Assembly: GCF_027571385.1 (NCBI RefSeq)
Contig: NZ_CP085636.1
Span: 4,158,001 to 4,222,000 of the forward strand
Source of the DNA: Shewanella sp. MTB7
GTDB taxonomy: Bacteria; Pseudomonadota; Gammaproteobacteria; Enterobacterales; Shewanellaceae
DNA length: 64,000 nt
Direction of reading: 5' to 3'
The notes beneath the pieces are model-generated. The model ran no database searches, had not been told where the DNA came from, and worked only from the letters and a program-made list of their open reading frames with translations. Both the position numbers and the translations under genes were made by a program. Each line of letters starts with the position of its first letter. The first letter of the stretch is position 1. Shown in pieces: positions 10,170 to 19,646 of this stretch.

Positions 10170-10826
10170 ATGGCATTATCAAGAGAACAACTCGCACAAC
10201 GTGTCGCCCAAGAACTTAAAGATGGCTACTACGTCAACCTTGGCATCGGCATCCCAACGCTCGTGGCAAACTATATCCCCCAAGGGATTGAGGTCATGCT
10301 GCAATCTGAAAATGGTTTATTAGGCATGGGAGAGTTTCCCACTGAAGAGACCATAGATGCGGATCTGATTAACGCAGGTAAGCAAACCGTCACTGCAGTA
10401 CCCGGTGCATCATTTTTCTCATCAGCAGAGAGTTTTGCCATGATCCGTGGTGGGCATGTAGATCTAACCGTACTTGGTGCTTTTGAAGTGGATGAACAAG
10501 GCTCTATCGCGTCTTGGATGATCCCCGGCAAACTGATTAAAGGCATGGGCGGAGCAATGGATTTGGTCGCTGGTGCTGATAATATTATCGTCACCATGAT
10601 GCATGCAGATAAAAAAGGTAACTCTAAGTTGCTGTCTAAGTGCGAGCTACCGTTAACGGGCTTTGGTTGTATCAAGCGCGTACTGACCGACTTGGCTTTT
10701 ATGGAGATTAAAGATGGCGCGTTTCATCTGCTAGAGCGTGCACCCGGTGTATCCGTCGAGGAGATTGTATCTAAGACAGCCGGTACATTGATTGTCCCTG
10801 ACTATGTACCTGAGATGACTTTCTAA
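10170..10826 (+). CDS. scoB: 3-oxoacid (acetoacetate) CoA-transferase, subunit B
   Basis: A 218-residue class I CoA-transferase beta subunit. It contains the glycine-rich GIGIPTLVANY segment, and the catalytic glutamate lies in the conserved SENGLLGMGEFP motif. The CoA-binding GGHVDLTVLGAFEVD stretch follows. Together with subunit A it forms the active enzyme. It is the last gene of the liu transcription unit; a hairpin terminator begins 28 bp after its stop. Confidence 0.93.
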   Translation: MALSREQLAQRVAQELKDGYYVNLGIGIPTLVANYIPQGIEVMLQSENGLLGMGEFPTEETIDADLINAGKQTVTAVPGASFFSSAESFAMIRGGHVDLTVLGAFEVDEQGSIASWMIPGKLIKGMGGAMDLVAGADNIIVTMMHADKKGNSKLLSKCELPLTGFGCIKRVLTDLAFMEIKDGAFHLLERAPGVSVEEIVSKTAGTLIVPDYVPEMTF

Positions 10827-10853
10827 CACCTCTTTGTGGTATGCAAATAACAA

Positions 10854-10882
10854 AAATGCAGCTTACATCAAGCTGCATTTTA
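10854..10882 (+). terminator. Terminator after the liu operon
   Basis: A perfect 11-bp stem (AAATGCAGCTT with AAGCTGCATTT) around a 5-base loop, flanked by an A-run and ending in T residues. It sits just after the CoA-transferase B stop and would end liu transcription. Confidence 0.8.
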
Positions 10883-10993
10883 CACTTATAATTATGCTAA
10901 AATCGCACTTTTTGAATTAGCTATCTTTGTCAAAACACATAATCAATAGTATCCATTAACAACATTCAGCATTGATTAAATTAAGGATCATCC

Positions 10994-11452
10994 ATGGAAC
11001 AAGATATCCATAATGCCTATAGAGGCGAGATCTACGGCATTGCATTTTTCACTTATTTCGCCAATCACTATCAGAATAAATCGTTAGCGTCTTTATGGGC
11101 CCCTCTCATTGAGATTGAGCATATAACCGCTGCACGACTGGAGAACAAGCTCATAAAGCTTGAGGTACCTTACCTCGCCAATGACGTTTTTATGCAAAAT
11201 AAAGGCGTTGAAGATGCAAGTTTATGGATACAACTCCCCCCTACTCTATTGATCGATACCCTGTTAAATTGGATAAAACCATATGAACATAAATACCGAC
11301 TTTGGTTTGAACAGGAGCAGGACAACAGCACCTTAGAATTTATCGCCGAACATGAGACTGCAATATTTCAATGCTGGAAAGCTGAAAAGAACAACCAACC
11401 AGGCATCGAATTTTTACACGCATTTATTAATAAATATGCCACTGAGACTTAA
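10994..11452 (+). CDS. Conserved hypothetical protein, possibly ferritin-like helical bundle
   Basis: A 152-residue, mostly helical cytosolic protein with no signal peptide. Residues 8-20 (AYRGEIYGIAFFT), the EIEHITAARLE segment near residue 37 and EHETAIFQ near residue 120 place acidic and histidine residues on successive helices, as in ferritin/rubrerythrin-type diiron bundles. This is a pattern judgement only. AAGGATC precedes the ATG. It converges with the RND pump gene, overlapping it by 4 bp at the stops, so it is probably a single-gene unit. Confidence 0.6.
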   Translation: MEQDIHNAYRGEIYGIAFFTYFANHYQNKSLASLWAPLIEIEHITAARLENKLIKLEVPYLANDVFMQNKGVEDASLWIQLPPTLLIDTLLNWIKPYEHKYRLWFEQEQDNSTLEFIAEHETAIFQCWKAEKNNQPGIEFLHAFINKYATET

Positions 11453-14400
11453 GTCACTTTTTTAGACACTCTTTCAATCCATTGGCAAATGAACACAAAA
11501 AACACAGGTACAAATAATACGGCTAAGACTGTACCGCTGAACATCCCACCTAATACGCCGGCGCCAATGGAGTTCTGTATTTCAGAGCTTGGACCTGTGG
11601 CGAAGTACAGTGGGATAATGCCGCAAGTAAAGGCTAATGATGTCATCAATATCGGCCTTAAACGCTGTTGAGTCGCCAATAATACCGAATCCACAAGACT
11701 GGCGCCCTCCACTCTTGCCTGCTTAGCAAACTCAACGATTAAGATGGCATTCTTAGCTGATAAACCAATAATCGTGACGAGACCGACCTTAAAGAATACA
11801 TCATTGGCCATGCCATCAAGTAACATAAAACCAACGGCCCCAAGAATGCCTAAGGGCACAACTAAGATCACCGCCAATGGAATTGACCAGCTTTCGTATA
11901 ATGCGGCTAAGACGAGAAAGATAATCAGCATAGAAAACAACAACATAGTTAACGTTTGCGATTCTGTTTGTTGCTCTTGTAATGACAGCCCCGTCCATTC
12001 AAGACCCGCTGAGTTAGGCAACGAAGCAACGATGCGCTCAACTTCTTGCATCGCCTCACCGGAAGAGTAACCCGGCGCTGGTGAAGCTGACACAGCGACT
12101 GCCAATACCCCATTAAAACGCGTTAACTGCTGTGGCGTCATCCCCCAAACCGGGGTCACAAACTCAGAGAGATAAACCGTACCGCCTTGATTATTACGGA
12201 TCGCCAGTTTTAAAATATCGTCAATTTGCATTCTCGATTCGGCTTGCACCTGCACGATGACCTGCTGTAAACGACCATTATTAGGGAAGTCGTTGACGTA
12301 ACTTGAGCCCATCGCTGTTGATATCGTTTCGCTTATGGCATTAAACGGCACCCCAAGCACCCGCGCTTTAGCACGATCGATTTGTAAATGTACGCCGTTA
12401 GTTTCCGGCAGAGCCTCAAAGTACACTGACGAGAGTTTGTCACTGGTATAAGCCTGTTGCAGAAAGCGAGCTTGGGTATCTTGAAAATGCTGATAACCTG
12501 CATTGCCACGATCTTGTAACTGAAAAGAGAGGTTTGACGAGCTACCGAGCCCATCAATTGCAGCAGGTAACACACTAAACACTTGTCCCTCGGTTAAATC
12601 ACTTAAGTGTTCATCGAGTGCTTGTATCTCTAGCTGTGTCGAACTGCCATTACGCTCCTGCCAATCTTTAAGTGTGGTAATACCAAAAGCGGATCCCGAG
12701 CCAGTACCACTAAAACTAAACCCAAGGATACTCATACTGGCATCCACAGCCTCTCTTGCATGGGTAAAATGCTCAATTTTAGTGACCACATCCATGGTTC
12801 GTTCGACCGTCGCATCGGGCGGCAACTGGATAGACGTAAAGAAGTAACCTTGATCTTCTTCCGGTAAAAATGTGCTTGGCACTAACGAAAAGCTGTAGAG
12901 GCAAGCCACAACCAATACCACGTAGAACAACATCATCCGACCGGTACGCTTAACTAAATAGGCCACACCCGACGTGACGCCCTGAGTAAATTGTTTAAAA
13001 TTACGGTTGAACCAGCCAAAAAAACCACCGCGATGATGATCATGCTCAGATAGAGGCTTCAGCAAAGTTGCACATAATGCAGGGGTAAGCGTTAACGCCA
13101 AAAATGCCGAAAACAGAATAGACACTGCCATCGCTAACGAAAACTGTTGAAAAATAGTTCCCACTGAACCTGATGCAAACGCCATCGGAATAAACACCGC
13201 CGATAATACCGCTGTCACGCCAATCACGGCGCTGTAGATCCCTTGCATCGCTTGCTCGGTGGCCGCTTTAGGGGGTAAACCGGTTTCGCTCATCACTCGT
13301 TCGACATTTTCAACCACCACAATGGCGTCATCAACGATGATGCCAATCGCTAATACCATGCCGAACATGGTAAATACGTTAATCGAAAATCCCATCAACC
13401 ACATCACCGCAAACGTACCTAGCAAGGCAATAGGTGCAACAATTGCAGGAATAATGGTGTAACGCAGGTTTTGTAAAAACAGATACATCACCAAGAATAC
13501 CAATACCATGGCTTCAAGCAGTGTCACCACCACTTTTTGAATCGATATTTTAGCAAACGTTGCTGAGTCCGATGTGATGGAGTAATCCATGTTCGCTGGC
13601 ATCGTCTGTCGCAATAGATCCATGAGGGTGCGGATCTTATCGGAGGTTTCAATAGCGTTAGCCCCCGGTGACAATTGAACTGCAGCAGAGGTCGACTGCT
13701 GTCCATTTTCTCGGTTACTAAACAGATAGTTTTGCGCCCCAAGTTCTACTTTCGCAACATCCCCCAATAACACCATGCCCCCTTGCGTTGTGGAGCGTAA
13801 AACAATATTTCGAAACTCTTGTGGCGTTGATAACTGGCCTTGTGCGGTCAGCGGAAAGACCGCCATTTGCCCTTCAACCGTTGGAGAGTCACCCACCTTG
13901 CCTGGAGAGATTTGAATATTCTGCTCTGCAATGGCCTGTGTCACATCCTCCATGGTGAGGTTGTAGCCAGTGAGCACAGTCGGGTCGACCCAAATACGCA
14001 TAGCAAATTCAGAGCCATACATCTGTACTCGACCAACACCTGGAACTCGCTTTATCTCCTCAATGATATTTCTGGCCATATAGTCACTGAGCTGTTGCTC
14101 TGAAAAGTGACCATTAGGAGAGACCAAGCCAAGGTACATCAGATTATTTGATGACGTGGTTTCTACAGTGATACCAATTTGACGCACTGCGAGTGGCAGC
14201 CGAGGTTCAATGGCTCTGATCTTATTTTGGATCTCAACTTGAGCCATTTCAGGATCGGTACCATTTTCAAACGTGACCGTAATGGATGCACTGCCACTGG
14301 CATCAGAAGATGAACTAAAATATAGCAGGCCTTTGATACCAGATATTTCACGTTCAATCAGTGCCACGACACTGTCATTGATGGTTTGTGGACTTGCTCC

Positions 14401-14550
14401 AGGATAAGACAAATACAAGCCAATACTCGGTGGCGCCACACTTGGAAATCGTTCAACGGCTAACTTTGGAATGGCTACGATGCCAGCAACACAAATTAAA
14501 ATGGCGATAACCCAAGCAAAAATAGGGCGAGAAATAAAAAAATGCGACAC
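11449..14550 (-). CDS. RND multidrug efflux permease (HAE1/AcrB family)
   Basis: A 1033-residue inner-membrane proton-driven exporter, full length for the AcrB/MexB family. The N-terminus reads FFISRPIFAWVIAILI, as usual. Helix 4 carries GMVLAIGIIVDDAIVVVENVER with the paired aspartates of proton relay; a second set of helices occupies residues 870-1020. It would pump drugs or other amphiphiles out through a trimeric complex with the adaptor encoded 25 bp upstream. No outer-membrane channel gene is in the cluster, so a TolC encoded elsewhere is expected. Control by the divergent two-component system is likely by position. Substrate unknown. Confidence 0.95.
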   Translation of the reverse strand: MSHFFISRPIFAWVIAILICVAGIVAIPKLAVERFPSVAPPSIGLYLSYPGASPQTINDSVVALIEREISGIKGLLYFSSSSDASGSASITVTFENGTDPEMAQVEIQNKIRAIEPRLPLAVRQIGITVETTSSNNLMYLGLVSPNGHFSEQQLSDYMARNIIEEIKRVPGVGRVQMYGSEFAMRIWVDPTVLTGYNLTMEDVTQAIAEQNIQISPGKVGDSPTVEGQMAVFPLTAQGQLSTPQEFRNIVLRSTTQGGMVLLGDVAKVELGAQNYLFSNRENGQQSTSAAVQLSPGANAIETSDKIRTLMDLLRQTMPANMDYSITSDSATFAKISIQKVVVTLLEAMVLVFLVMYLFLQNLRYTIIPAIVAPIALLGTFAVMWLMGFSINVFTMFGMVLAIGIIVDDAIVVVENVERVMSETGLPPKAATEQAMQGIYSAVIGVTAVLSAVFIPMAFASGSVGTIFQQFSLAMAVSILFSAFLALTLTPALCATLLKPLSEHDHHRGGFFGWFNRNFKQFTQGVTSGVAYLVKRTGRMMLFYVVLVVACLYSFSLVPSTFLPEEDQGYFFTSIQLPPDATVERTMDVVTKIEHFTHAREAVDASMSILGFSFSGTGSGSAFGITTLKDWQERNGSSTQLEIQALDEHLSDLTEGQVFSVLPAAIDGLGSSSNLSFQLQDRGNAGYQHFQDTQARFLQQAYTSDKLSSVYFEALPETNGVHLQIDRAKARVLGVPFNAISETISTAMGSSYVNDFPNNGRLQQVIVQVQAESRMQIDDILKLAIRNNQGGTVYLSEFVTPVWGMTPQQLTRFNGVLAVAVSASPAPGYSSGEAMQEVERIVASLPNSAGLEWTGLSLQEQQTESQTLTMLLFSMLIIFLVLAALYESWSIPLAVILVVPLGILGAVGFMLLDGMANDVFFKVGLVTIIGLSAKNAILIVEFAKQARVEGASLVDSVLLATQQRLRPILMTSLAFTCGIIPLYFATGPSSEIQNSIGAGVLGGMFSGTVLAVLFVPVFFVFICQWIERVSKKVT

Positions 14551-14575
14551 GATAGAACCCTCTTACAAATGTTGC

Positions 14576-15721
14576 TTAATACTTAGTTTGTTGCCAATCT
14601 GACAGGGTTAACGCAACGCCCGACTGCAAATTATCTTGGCCAGTCACAACCACGAGATCACCTTGGTTAAGCCCTTTAGAGATGATGTATTGTCGGTGTT
14701 GGATCCCTTCAAGCTCAACCTGCTTTTTCTCAAAGGTGTCGCCCTTTACTACATATACAAACGGATCGCCGGTACTGGAACGTTGCACTGCATGCTCTGG
14801 CACTTTAAACGCGTGTAATTGACCTCTTGGAATTTGAGTTCTCACATACATTCCCGGCAAAAGCGCTCTTTGTGGGTTGTTCGCCAAAATACGCACAATC
14901 AGATCACCGGTATTTTCATCGACACTGATACCAGAGAACAAAATTTTACCGTCAATATCCTCATCTCTATTTGAGGAGTACTGCACAATAACGGCCAGTG
15001 CGCTATCACTACCTTGGGGTTGTTTATCAAGTAAGCCACGCAATTGGCTCAACTTTGAAGCGGGCTGACGCACATCGATATAGACTTGATCAATCTGTTG
15101 AATAATCGCTAATGGCTTGGCATCAGTTCGACTGACTAACGCCCCTTCTGTCACCATAGCTTCACCAATAAATCCAGCTATCGGCGCAGTCACTTTGGCA
15201 TATTCAAGTTGTAGTTGACTGAAGGCTAATTGAGCCCGATTTTGCTGTACTGTTGCCACGGCAATCTGTTGGTTAAAGCTCGCTTCTTCGAAATCTTGTT
15301 GGCTGACAGCATCAGTACGTTCCAGTTGGGTCATTCTGTCGAGTTGGCTCTGTATTAATCCTAAATTCGCTTGCGATTGTGCTAAAGAAGCTTGTTTAAT
15401 TTCAAGATCTATCTTAAAAGCATCTTGTTCAATCTGAAATAACGCCTCACCTTTCTCAAGGCTGTCACCTTGCTTAAATAGCCTAGCGCTAATAATACCA
15501 CTGACTTGTGGGCGGATCTCGGCCGTACGCAAAGGGCGTACGCGACCTTGTAACTCGTCATAAAGCGTCACCTCAGTAAGGTGTGCATTGATGGTCGCAA
15601 CATTGGCGCTTTTTACATACGGCGCGATTTCACTACTCGTGTTGTCGCCACAGCCGGTAAAGAGCAAAGGGGCACAAATACAGAGCCCAACTAACATCAT
15701 ATTATTGCGTTTACCCAGCAT
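14576..15721 (-). CDS. RND efflux periplasmic adaptor (membrane fusion) lipoprotein
   Basis: A 381-residue adaptor joining the RND permease to the outer-membrane channel. A lipoprotein signal is present, with LLFTGCGDN giving a lipid-modified Cys near residue 24. A lipoyl-like half motif (RPQVSGIISARLFKQGDSL), a coiled-coil hairpin of about residues 95-165 and a second lipoyl half (KVTAPIAGFIG) follow in the normal order. It is the first gene of the pump operon; the permease follows. Divergent from the response regulator gene. Confidence 0.93.
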   Translation of the reverse strand: MLGKRNNMMLVGLCICAPLLFTGCGDNTSSEIAPYVKSANVATINAHLTEVTLYDELQGRVRPLRTAEIRPQVSGIISARLFKQGDSLEKGEALFQIEQDAFKIDLEIKQASLAQSQANLGLIQSQLDRMTQLERTDAVSQQDFEEASFNQQIAVATVQQNRAQLAFSQLQLEYAKVTAPIAGFIGEAMVTEGALVSRTDAKPLAIIQQIDQVYIDVRQPASKLSQLRGLLDKQPQGSDSALAVIVQYSSNRDEDIDGKILFSGISVDENTGDLIVRILANNPQRALLPGMYVRTQIPRGQLHAFKVPEHAVQRSSTGDPFVYVVKGDTFEKKQVELEGIQHRQYIISKGLNQGDLVVVTGQDNLQSGVALTLSDWQQTKY

Positions 15722-15968
15722 ATCTTTACCTTTCCTAACACCACAAAATTACTCACTTGAAATCATTAATAACACAAAAACTAAAAAATTCAACAAGTTG
15801 AGTCTAACGAACATACAGAAGAACAAAATAGTAAATCAAACAAGGTAAATATCGGGTAAAACAGACTCGATTTGCCACCATGAAAAGAGTAGATTGACTC
15901 AAAATTTACCCTAGACAACCTAGACTGCAGCTTAGCCGTAGTTTAAAGGGCGACATAAGCTCACATGA
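15722..15968. promoter_or_regulatory. Divergent promoter region, RND pump and two-component system
   Basis: An AT-rich gap of about 250 bp between two divergent operons. Both promoters must lie here, and the response regulator most likely binds here. I could not define an unambiguous operator by eye. Confidence 0.5.
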
Positions 15969-15980
15969 TTGGAAAAAGAT

Positions 15981-16655
15981 ATGATCCGTGTTTTGCTCAT
16001 TGAAGATGATCGCGATCTCGCTGAAACCCTTCTGCAATTAATGGAGCTTGCTCATATGCAACCCGATCATGCTAGTCATGGTTTGTCGGGATTAGCCCTA
16101 GCCCGCACCAACCACTACGATGTCCTCGTTGTCGATGTCGGCCTGCCTAAACTTGATGGCTATTCACTTTGTAGACAGCTTAGAACCTTAGGCAACGATA
16201 CTCCGGTATTATTCTTAACTGCATTTGGGCTAATCGACGATAAGTTGGCAGGTTTTGCATCTGGCGGTGACGATTACCTCACTAAACCATTTGATAACCG
16301 AGAGTTAATAGCACGAATACAGGCATTGGCAGGAAGACGCAGTAGCCTGTCTAAACGGCTAAATGTGGCAAGTTTAATCATGGATTGCGAGCAACAAACC
16401 GTTGCCTATCAAGAACAAACGTTAGTGTTAACGCCAGCTTGTTACACCTTGTTAGAAGTCTTGATGCGTGCAAGCCCTGAAGTAGTATCAAAACACACAT
16501 TAGAAAATGCCTTGTGGGGTGATGAACTGCCTAGTAGCAATGTACTTAAAGCACACTTGTATTATTTACGACGTGCGCTGACAAAAGTACAAGCAGCAGA
16601 GCTGCTTCATACCATCGCAGGTAAAGGTTGGGCTTTACGCCCCCAAACAATATGA
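15981..16655 (+). CDS. OmpR-family response regulator
   Basis: A receiver domain fused to a winged-helix DNA-binding domain, 224 residues from ATG 15981. Acidic pocket residues are in LLIEDDRDLA, the phospho-acceptor Asp is in VVDVGLPKLDGY, and the conserved Lys is in GDDYLTKPFD. The C-terminal half (NVASLIMDCEQQTV onward) is the OmpR-type effector domain. An in-frame TTG at 15969 would add four residues and is less likely. It overlaps the kinase gene as ATGA, so the two are translationally coupled. Probably controls the divergent RND pump operon. Confidence 0.92.
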   Translation: MIRVLLIEDDRDLAETLLQLMELAHMQPDHASHGLSGLALARTNHYDVLVVDVGLPKLDGYSLCRQLRTLGNDTPVLFLTAFGLIDDKLAGFASGGDDYLTKPFDNRELIARIQALAGRRSSLSKRLNVASLIMDCEQQTVAYQEQTLVLTPACYTLLEVLMRASPEVVSKHTLENALWGDELPSSNVLKAHLYYLRRALTKVQAAELLHTIAGKGWALRPQTI

Positions 16656-17938
16656 TGAAGTCACGCAATAGTTTAACGACCTTGCTATTAGGAGGTAGCG
16701 GATTCATCTTGCTACTACTCGTTCTCTGCTATACCCTTTGGGCAAGAGAAAACTACTTTCGTGCACTCGATACCTCATTCAGTATCAATATGTATAAAGC
16801 CCAAGAGCTCATCAATAGAAATGGCTATGAGGCCGTAGAGCCAGGCTTAGAAATCATCGACACGCGGCTTATACACGATTATGAGGATCTCCCAAAAAGT
16901 ATACGCTTAGCGTATCCAGAATCAGCAATGATCGCGGGGAAGCATTTTTATGCTACTGACATCGATGTTGATACGAGCATTCAAAATGATTATTTTGTTT
17001 ATGCGGCGAGATACCTCAATAATAAATCCTATTACCTGCTGCAAGAGTACAAAGAATCCGAGACACCTAGCTATTGGGATATCGCTGATTCACAGCTGCA
17101 ACAAATTTGGATCGTGTCCATTATTGTCACATTTGTGTTGATCATCTTCATCATTCTCGGCTTTCGCTATTTGACGAAACCGGTATATAAACTCAATACA
17201 TGGTCCAAGCAATTAAGCAGTGACGACCTCAATAAGCCCATCCCCTCTTTTGCCTATCGAGAGCTCGATATGCTGGCAACACAAATTCTTGAGCGTTTAC
17301 GCGAAATCGATGCGATCTCTCAACGTGAGTCACAATTTTTACAATATGCTAGCCATGAACTAAGAACACCCATTGCGGTAATAAAAAGTAATGCCGAGTT
17401 ACTAGAGCAACTGATCCCAGCTAAAAACTTGCCAGCACTAGAACGTATCGCGCGCGCGAGTAATACCATGCAGCACCTAACTGAGACACTGTTATGGTTG
17501 ACTCGTAAAGAGATAGAGCAACCCGCATCAAGCGTATTTCAACTCGACACGCTGATCAACGAGCTCATTGAAGAACACAGCTACTTGCTTAAAGGTAAAA
17601 ATGTTGAGCTGCGCGTAGTGTTGCGGCCCATTGCGGTTTCACTGCCCCACACCTTAGTACGTATCCTCATTGCAAACCTCATTCGCAATGCCATGCAGCA
17701 TATTGATGAAGGGCTGATTTTAATCCATCTGCAACAGCAAGAATTAGTCATTACGAATCAAGGCATTATTTTAGAGGACACGACGGCAAAGCAAAGTGGC
17801 CGTGATGGTTTTGGTTTGGGTCTAAGGCTGGTACAACAGATTAGTCAGCAATGCCATTGGGACTTTACCGTTGCAGTTAAACCGGAATGCTATATGGCCA
17901 ATATAAACTTTGCACCATCGCCATTAGATAAAGCGTAA
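16652..17938 (+). CDS. Two-component sensor histidine kinase
   Basis: An inner-membrane sensor of about 428 residues from the overlapping ATG 16652. The first membrane helix (residues about 8-27) and the second (WIVSIIVTFVLIIFIILGF) bracket a periplasmic sensing domain of about 120 residues. A HAMP segment follows, then the H-box YASHELRTPIAVIKSNAELLE with the phosphorylated His, the N-box NLIRNAMQH and the GFGLGLRLV ATP lid. It is partner to the response regulator just upstream. The signal sensed is not evident. Confidence 0.92.
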   Translation: MMKSRNSLTTLLLGGSGFILLLLVLCYTLWARENYFRALDTSFSINMYKAQELINRNGYEAVEPGLEIIDTRLIHDYEDLPKSIRLAYPESAMIAGKHFYATDIDVDTSIQNDYFVYAARYLNNKSYYLLQEYKESETPSYWDIADSQLQQIWIVSIIVTFVLIIFIILGFRYLTKPVYKLNTWSKQLSSDDLNKPIPSFAYRELDMLATQILERLREIDAISQRESQFLQYASHELRTPIAVIKSNAELLEQLIPAKNLPALERIARASNTMQHLTETLLWLTRKEIEQPASSVFQLDTLINELIEEHSYLLKGKNVELRVVLRPIAVSLPHTLVRILIANLIRNAMQHIDEGLILIHLQQQELVITNQGIILEDTTAKQSGRDGFGLGLRLVQQISQQCHWDFTVAVKPECYMANINFAPSPLDKA

Positions 17939-17990
17939 ACCCATCGATAACGCACATCTATATGACTTAGTCATCACTTGACTACTCGAA

Positions 17991-18031
17991 CAATTAACGC
18001 TCACAAGATTAATCTTGCTGAGTGTTAATTG
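17991..18031. repeat. Long imperfect inverted repeat after the kinase gene
   Basis: CAATTAACGCTCACAAGATT faces a near-exact reverse complement with one bulge and one mismatch, leaving almost no loop. No T-run follows, so it is not a standard terminator. It may still form a cruciform or RNA hairpin ending or stabilising the kinase transcript. Confidence 0.5.
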
Positions 18032-18197
18032 ATGACAACCCCACCAATCAAATCACAACACAACACATTGACAATTGCACACAAAAAAGAGGCATGTGAA
18101 AATCTAATCACAGCTCTCATTTTATAAAAGCCAGCTTGTTTAGCCATCAAGCCAACTGTACCGTGCGCGCATCATTTGTAAGCAAGACTGTCAAATT

Positions 18198-18770
18198 GTG
18201 AAATTAAACAGAAGTCAGCTAGGTTTTACCTTAATTGAATTGGTCGTCGTCATTATCATTTTGGGGATATTAAGTGTCATAGCTGCACCCAAGCTCCTGT
18301 CACTCTCCAGTGAAGCTCAGACTGCTAGCTTGAAAGCTATCGCAGCCTCTATCGAATCGATGAATAAAATAGTACACAGTAAGACTCAACTAGATGGCAT
18401 TGATGATAGAAATGACTGTGATGGCATCTGTAACAACAACCCCAACTGGGATAGTAATATAGGTTACTTTTTTATTGAGGTTTCAGGCTCGCGCCTGTAT
18501 GTAACCAATGGCTATCCAAAAGCAACTGGCACCTCAAACTCAAATACGATAGTAGAAGATAATTATAAAACAGTCATGGGGCTGTCTGACAATGATTTCG
18601 TGTTCGGGACTGACTCAAATGGCTCTTTTGCCATCGTGCCTAAGAAATATGAAAGTAAACTAGTACAAATACGCAATGGAGAGTTTCAATGCCATATTCA
18701 ATACCATGTTCAAGGCGGAACCCCTAGCAGTTATGTCCGCACCTTTTACCGACAACTGCTAATTTTTTAA
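18198..18770 (+). CDS. Type IV pilin-like / pseudopilin protein
   Basis: A 190-residue prepilin. The leader ends at Gly9, and mature sequence begins FTLIELVVVIIILGILSVIA with the essential Glu5 and the hydrophobic helix of type IV pilins and pseudopilins. A C-terminal globular part contains a cysteine pair near DRNDCDGICNN. The start is GTG (MKLNRSQLG). No other pilus or secretion gene is nearby, so this is an orphan minor pilin, similar in style to MSHA-type pilins. Its stop overlaps the convergent thioredoxin gene by 12 bp. Confidence 0.85.
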   Translation: MKLNRSQLGFTLIELVVVIIILGILSVIAAPKLLSLSSEAQTASLKAIAASIESMNKIVHSKTQLDGIDDRNDCDGICNNNPNWDSNIGYFFIEVSGSRLYVTNGYPKATGTSNSNTIVEDNYKTVMGLSDNDFVFGTDSNGSFAIVPKKYESKLVQIRNGEFQCHIQYHVQGGTPSSYVRTFYRQLLIF

Positions 18771-19244
18771 AATAAATTCAGCAGCCGCATTCAAACTAGG
18801 ATCATTAGGGTCTGAGATATTCGTCACCCAGACAATTTCGCCTGCACGATTGATATACACAGTAGTGGGCGTTCCTGGGACGCCATAGCGCTTTGCCGCC
18901 TCCTCTCCTTTAACTAAGGTTGGAAAGTCTATTCCTCGCTTTTTAAGCGTTTCACCGGGCATCGCGCCTTCATCTTCATTGAAGCTAATACCTAACACTT
19001 GCAGATCAGTATCTTCATAGGTGTCAGCGATACTGTCCAGACCCGGTTGGAGCTTCTTACAGTAAGGGCACCAAGTGGCCCAAAAGTGCAGGATAAGTGG
19101 CTTGCCATTATATTCAGCTAAGCTGTGCATCTTTCCTTGAGGGTCGGCTAAGGTAAAGTCAGGCGCCATGTTTAACACTTCCGCCGCTAGGCTTGTTCCA
19201 CTCAATAAAATCAACAGTAATACACTTTTCAACAGTTTCATCAT
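18759..19244 (-). CDS. TlpA/ResA-like periplasmic thioredoxin
   Basis: A 161-residue exported thioredoxin-fold protein. A signal peptide (about residues 1-20, ending SLAA) precedes an AhpC/TSA-Redoxin type domain with active site ATWCPYCKK, then a cis-Pro region VPGTPTTVYINR. CPYC suggests a disulfide reductase, as in TlpA/ResA proteins, acting on periplasmic partners such as apocytochromes; the partner is not known. AGGAAAAG precedes the ATG. A MITE-like repeat begins only 18 bp upstream of the start codon, so the promoter may lie inside that repeat. Confidence 0.88.
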   Translation of the reverse strand: MMKLLKSVLLLILLSGTSLAAEVLNMAPDFTLADPQGKMHSLAEYNGKPLILHFWATWCPYCKKLQPGLDSIADTYEDTDLQVLGISFNEDEGAMPGETLKKRGIDFPTLVKGEEAAKRYGVPGTPTTVYINRAGEIVWVTNISDPNDPSLNAAAEFILKN

Positions 19245-19262
19245 TCTTTTCCTATCGATCAG

Positions 19263-19524
19263 ATACCCAAACTACCTGAGAATGCTCGTTTCAGAGGCGT
19301 TGCGCGAGTTCAATTCTAGACGCATTGACTTAGGAATGGTGATTCCCTTTTAAGTTAATGCAACAACGAAGTGGGCTTGCGCAAAGCCTTCTGCGATGGG
19401 TTTTAATGCTCTTTATTCTGCGTTATTGGTTTTGCTAAGGGAACAACCATTAGCTACAAACAATGCCTTGCTTAAAGTGCATTAAATTCCCACTGAATCC
19501 TGCATTTCCAAGCAGCTTGGGTAT
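19263..19524. mobile_element. MITE-like repeat, full copy 1 (262 bp)
   Basis: A non-coding element bounded by imperfect terminal inverted repeats: ATACCCAAACTACCTGAGAA at the left, and the reverse complement of GCATTTCCAAGCAGCTTGGG at the right. The same 262-bp unit occurs inverted at 59002-59263, and one end only occurs at 57933-57972. It has no plausible coding capacity. It occupies most of the gap between the thioredoxin gene and the next gene. No target-site duplication was clear. Confidence 0.75.
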
Positions 19525-19646
19525 ATTTAATTGCTTCATATTAAAAATAGACCGAATAACTTGAATTTATTATTCAATTTTTACGGTCTAAGATAATTAA
19601 TAGTAAAAATAAACAGCAACACAGAAGTAAACAAAAGGAGCTCCCC

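Noticed and set aside
10271..10675. 134-codon minus-strand ORF
   Set aside because: It is antisense to the CoA-transferase B gene, whose frame is clearly the real one.
19263..19524. Target-site duplication around the MITE-like copies
   Set aside because: I compared the flanks of both full copies and saw no convincing direct repeat beyond one or two bases.
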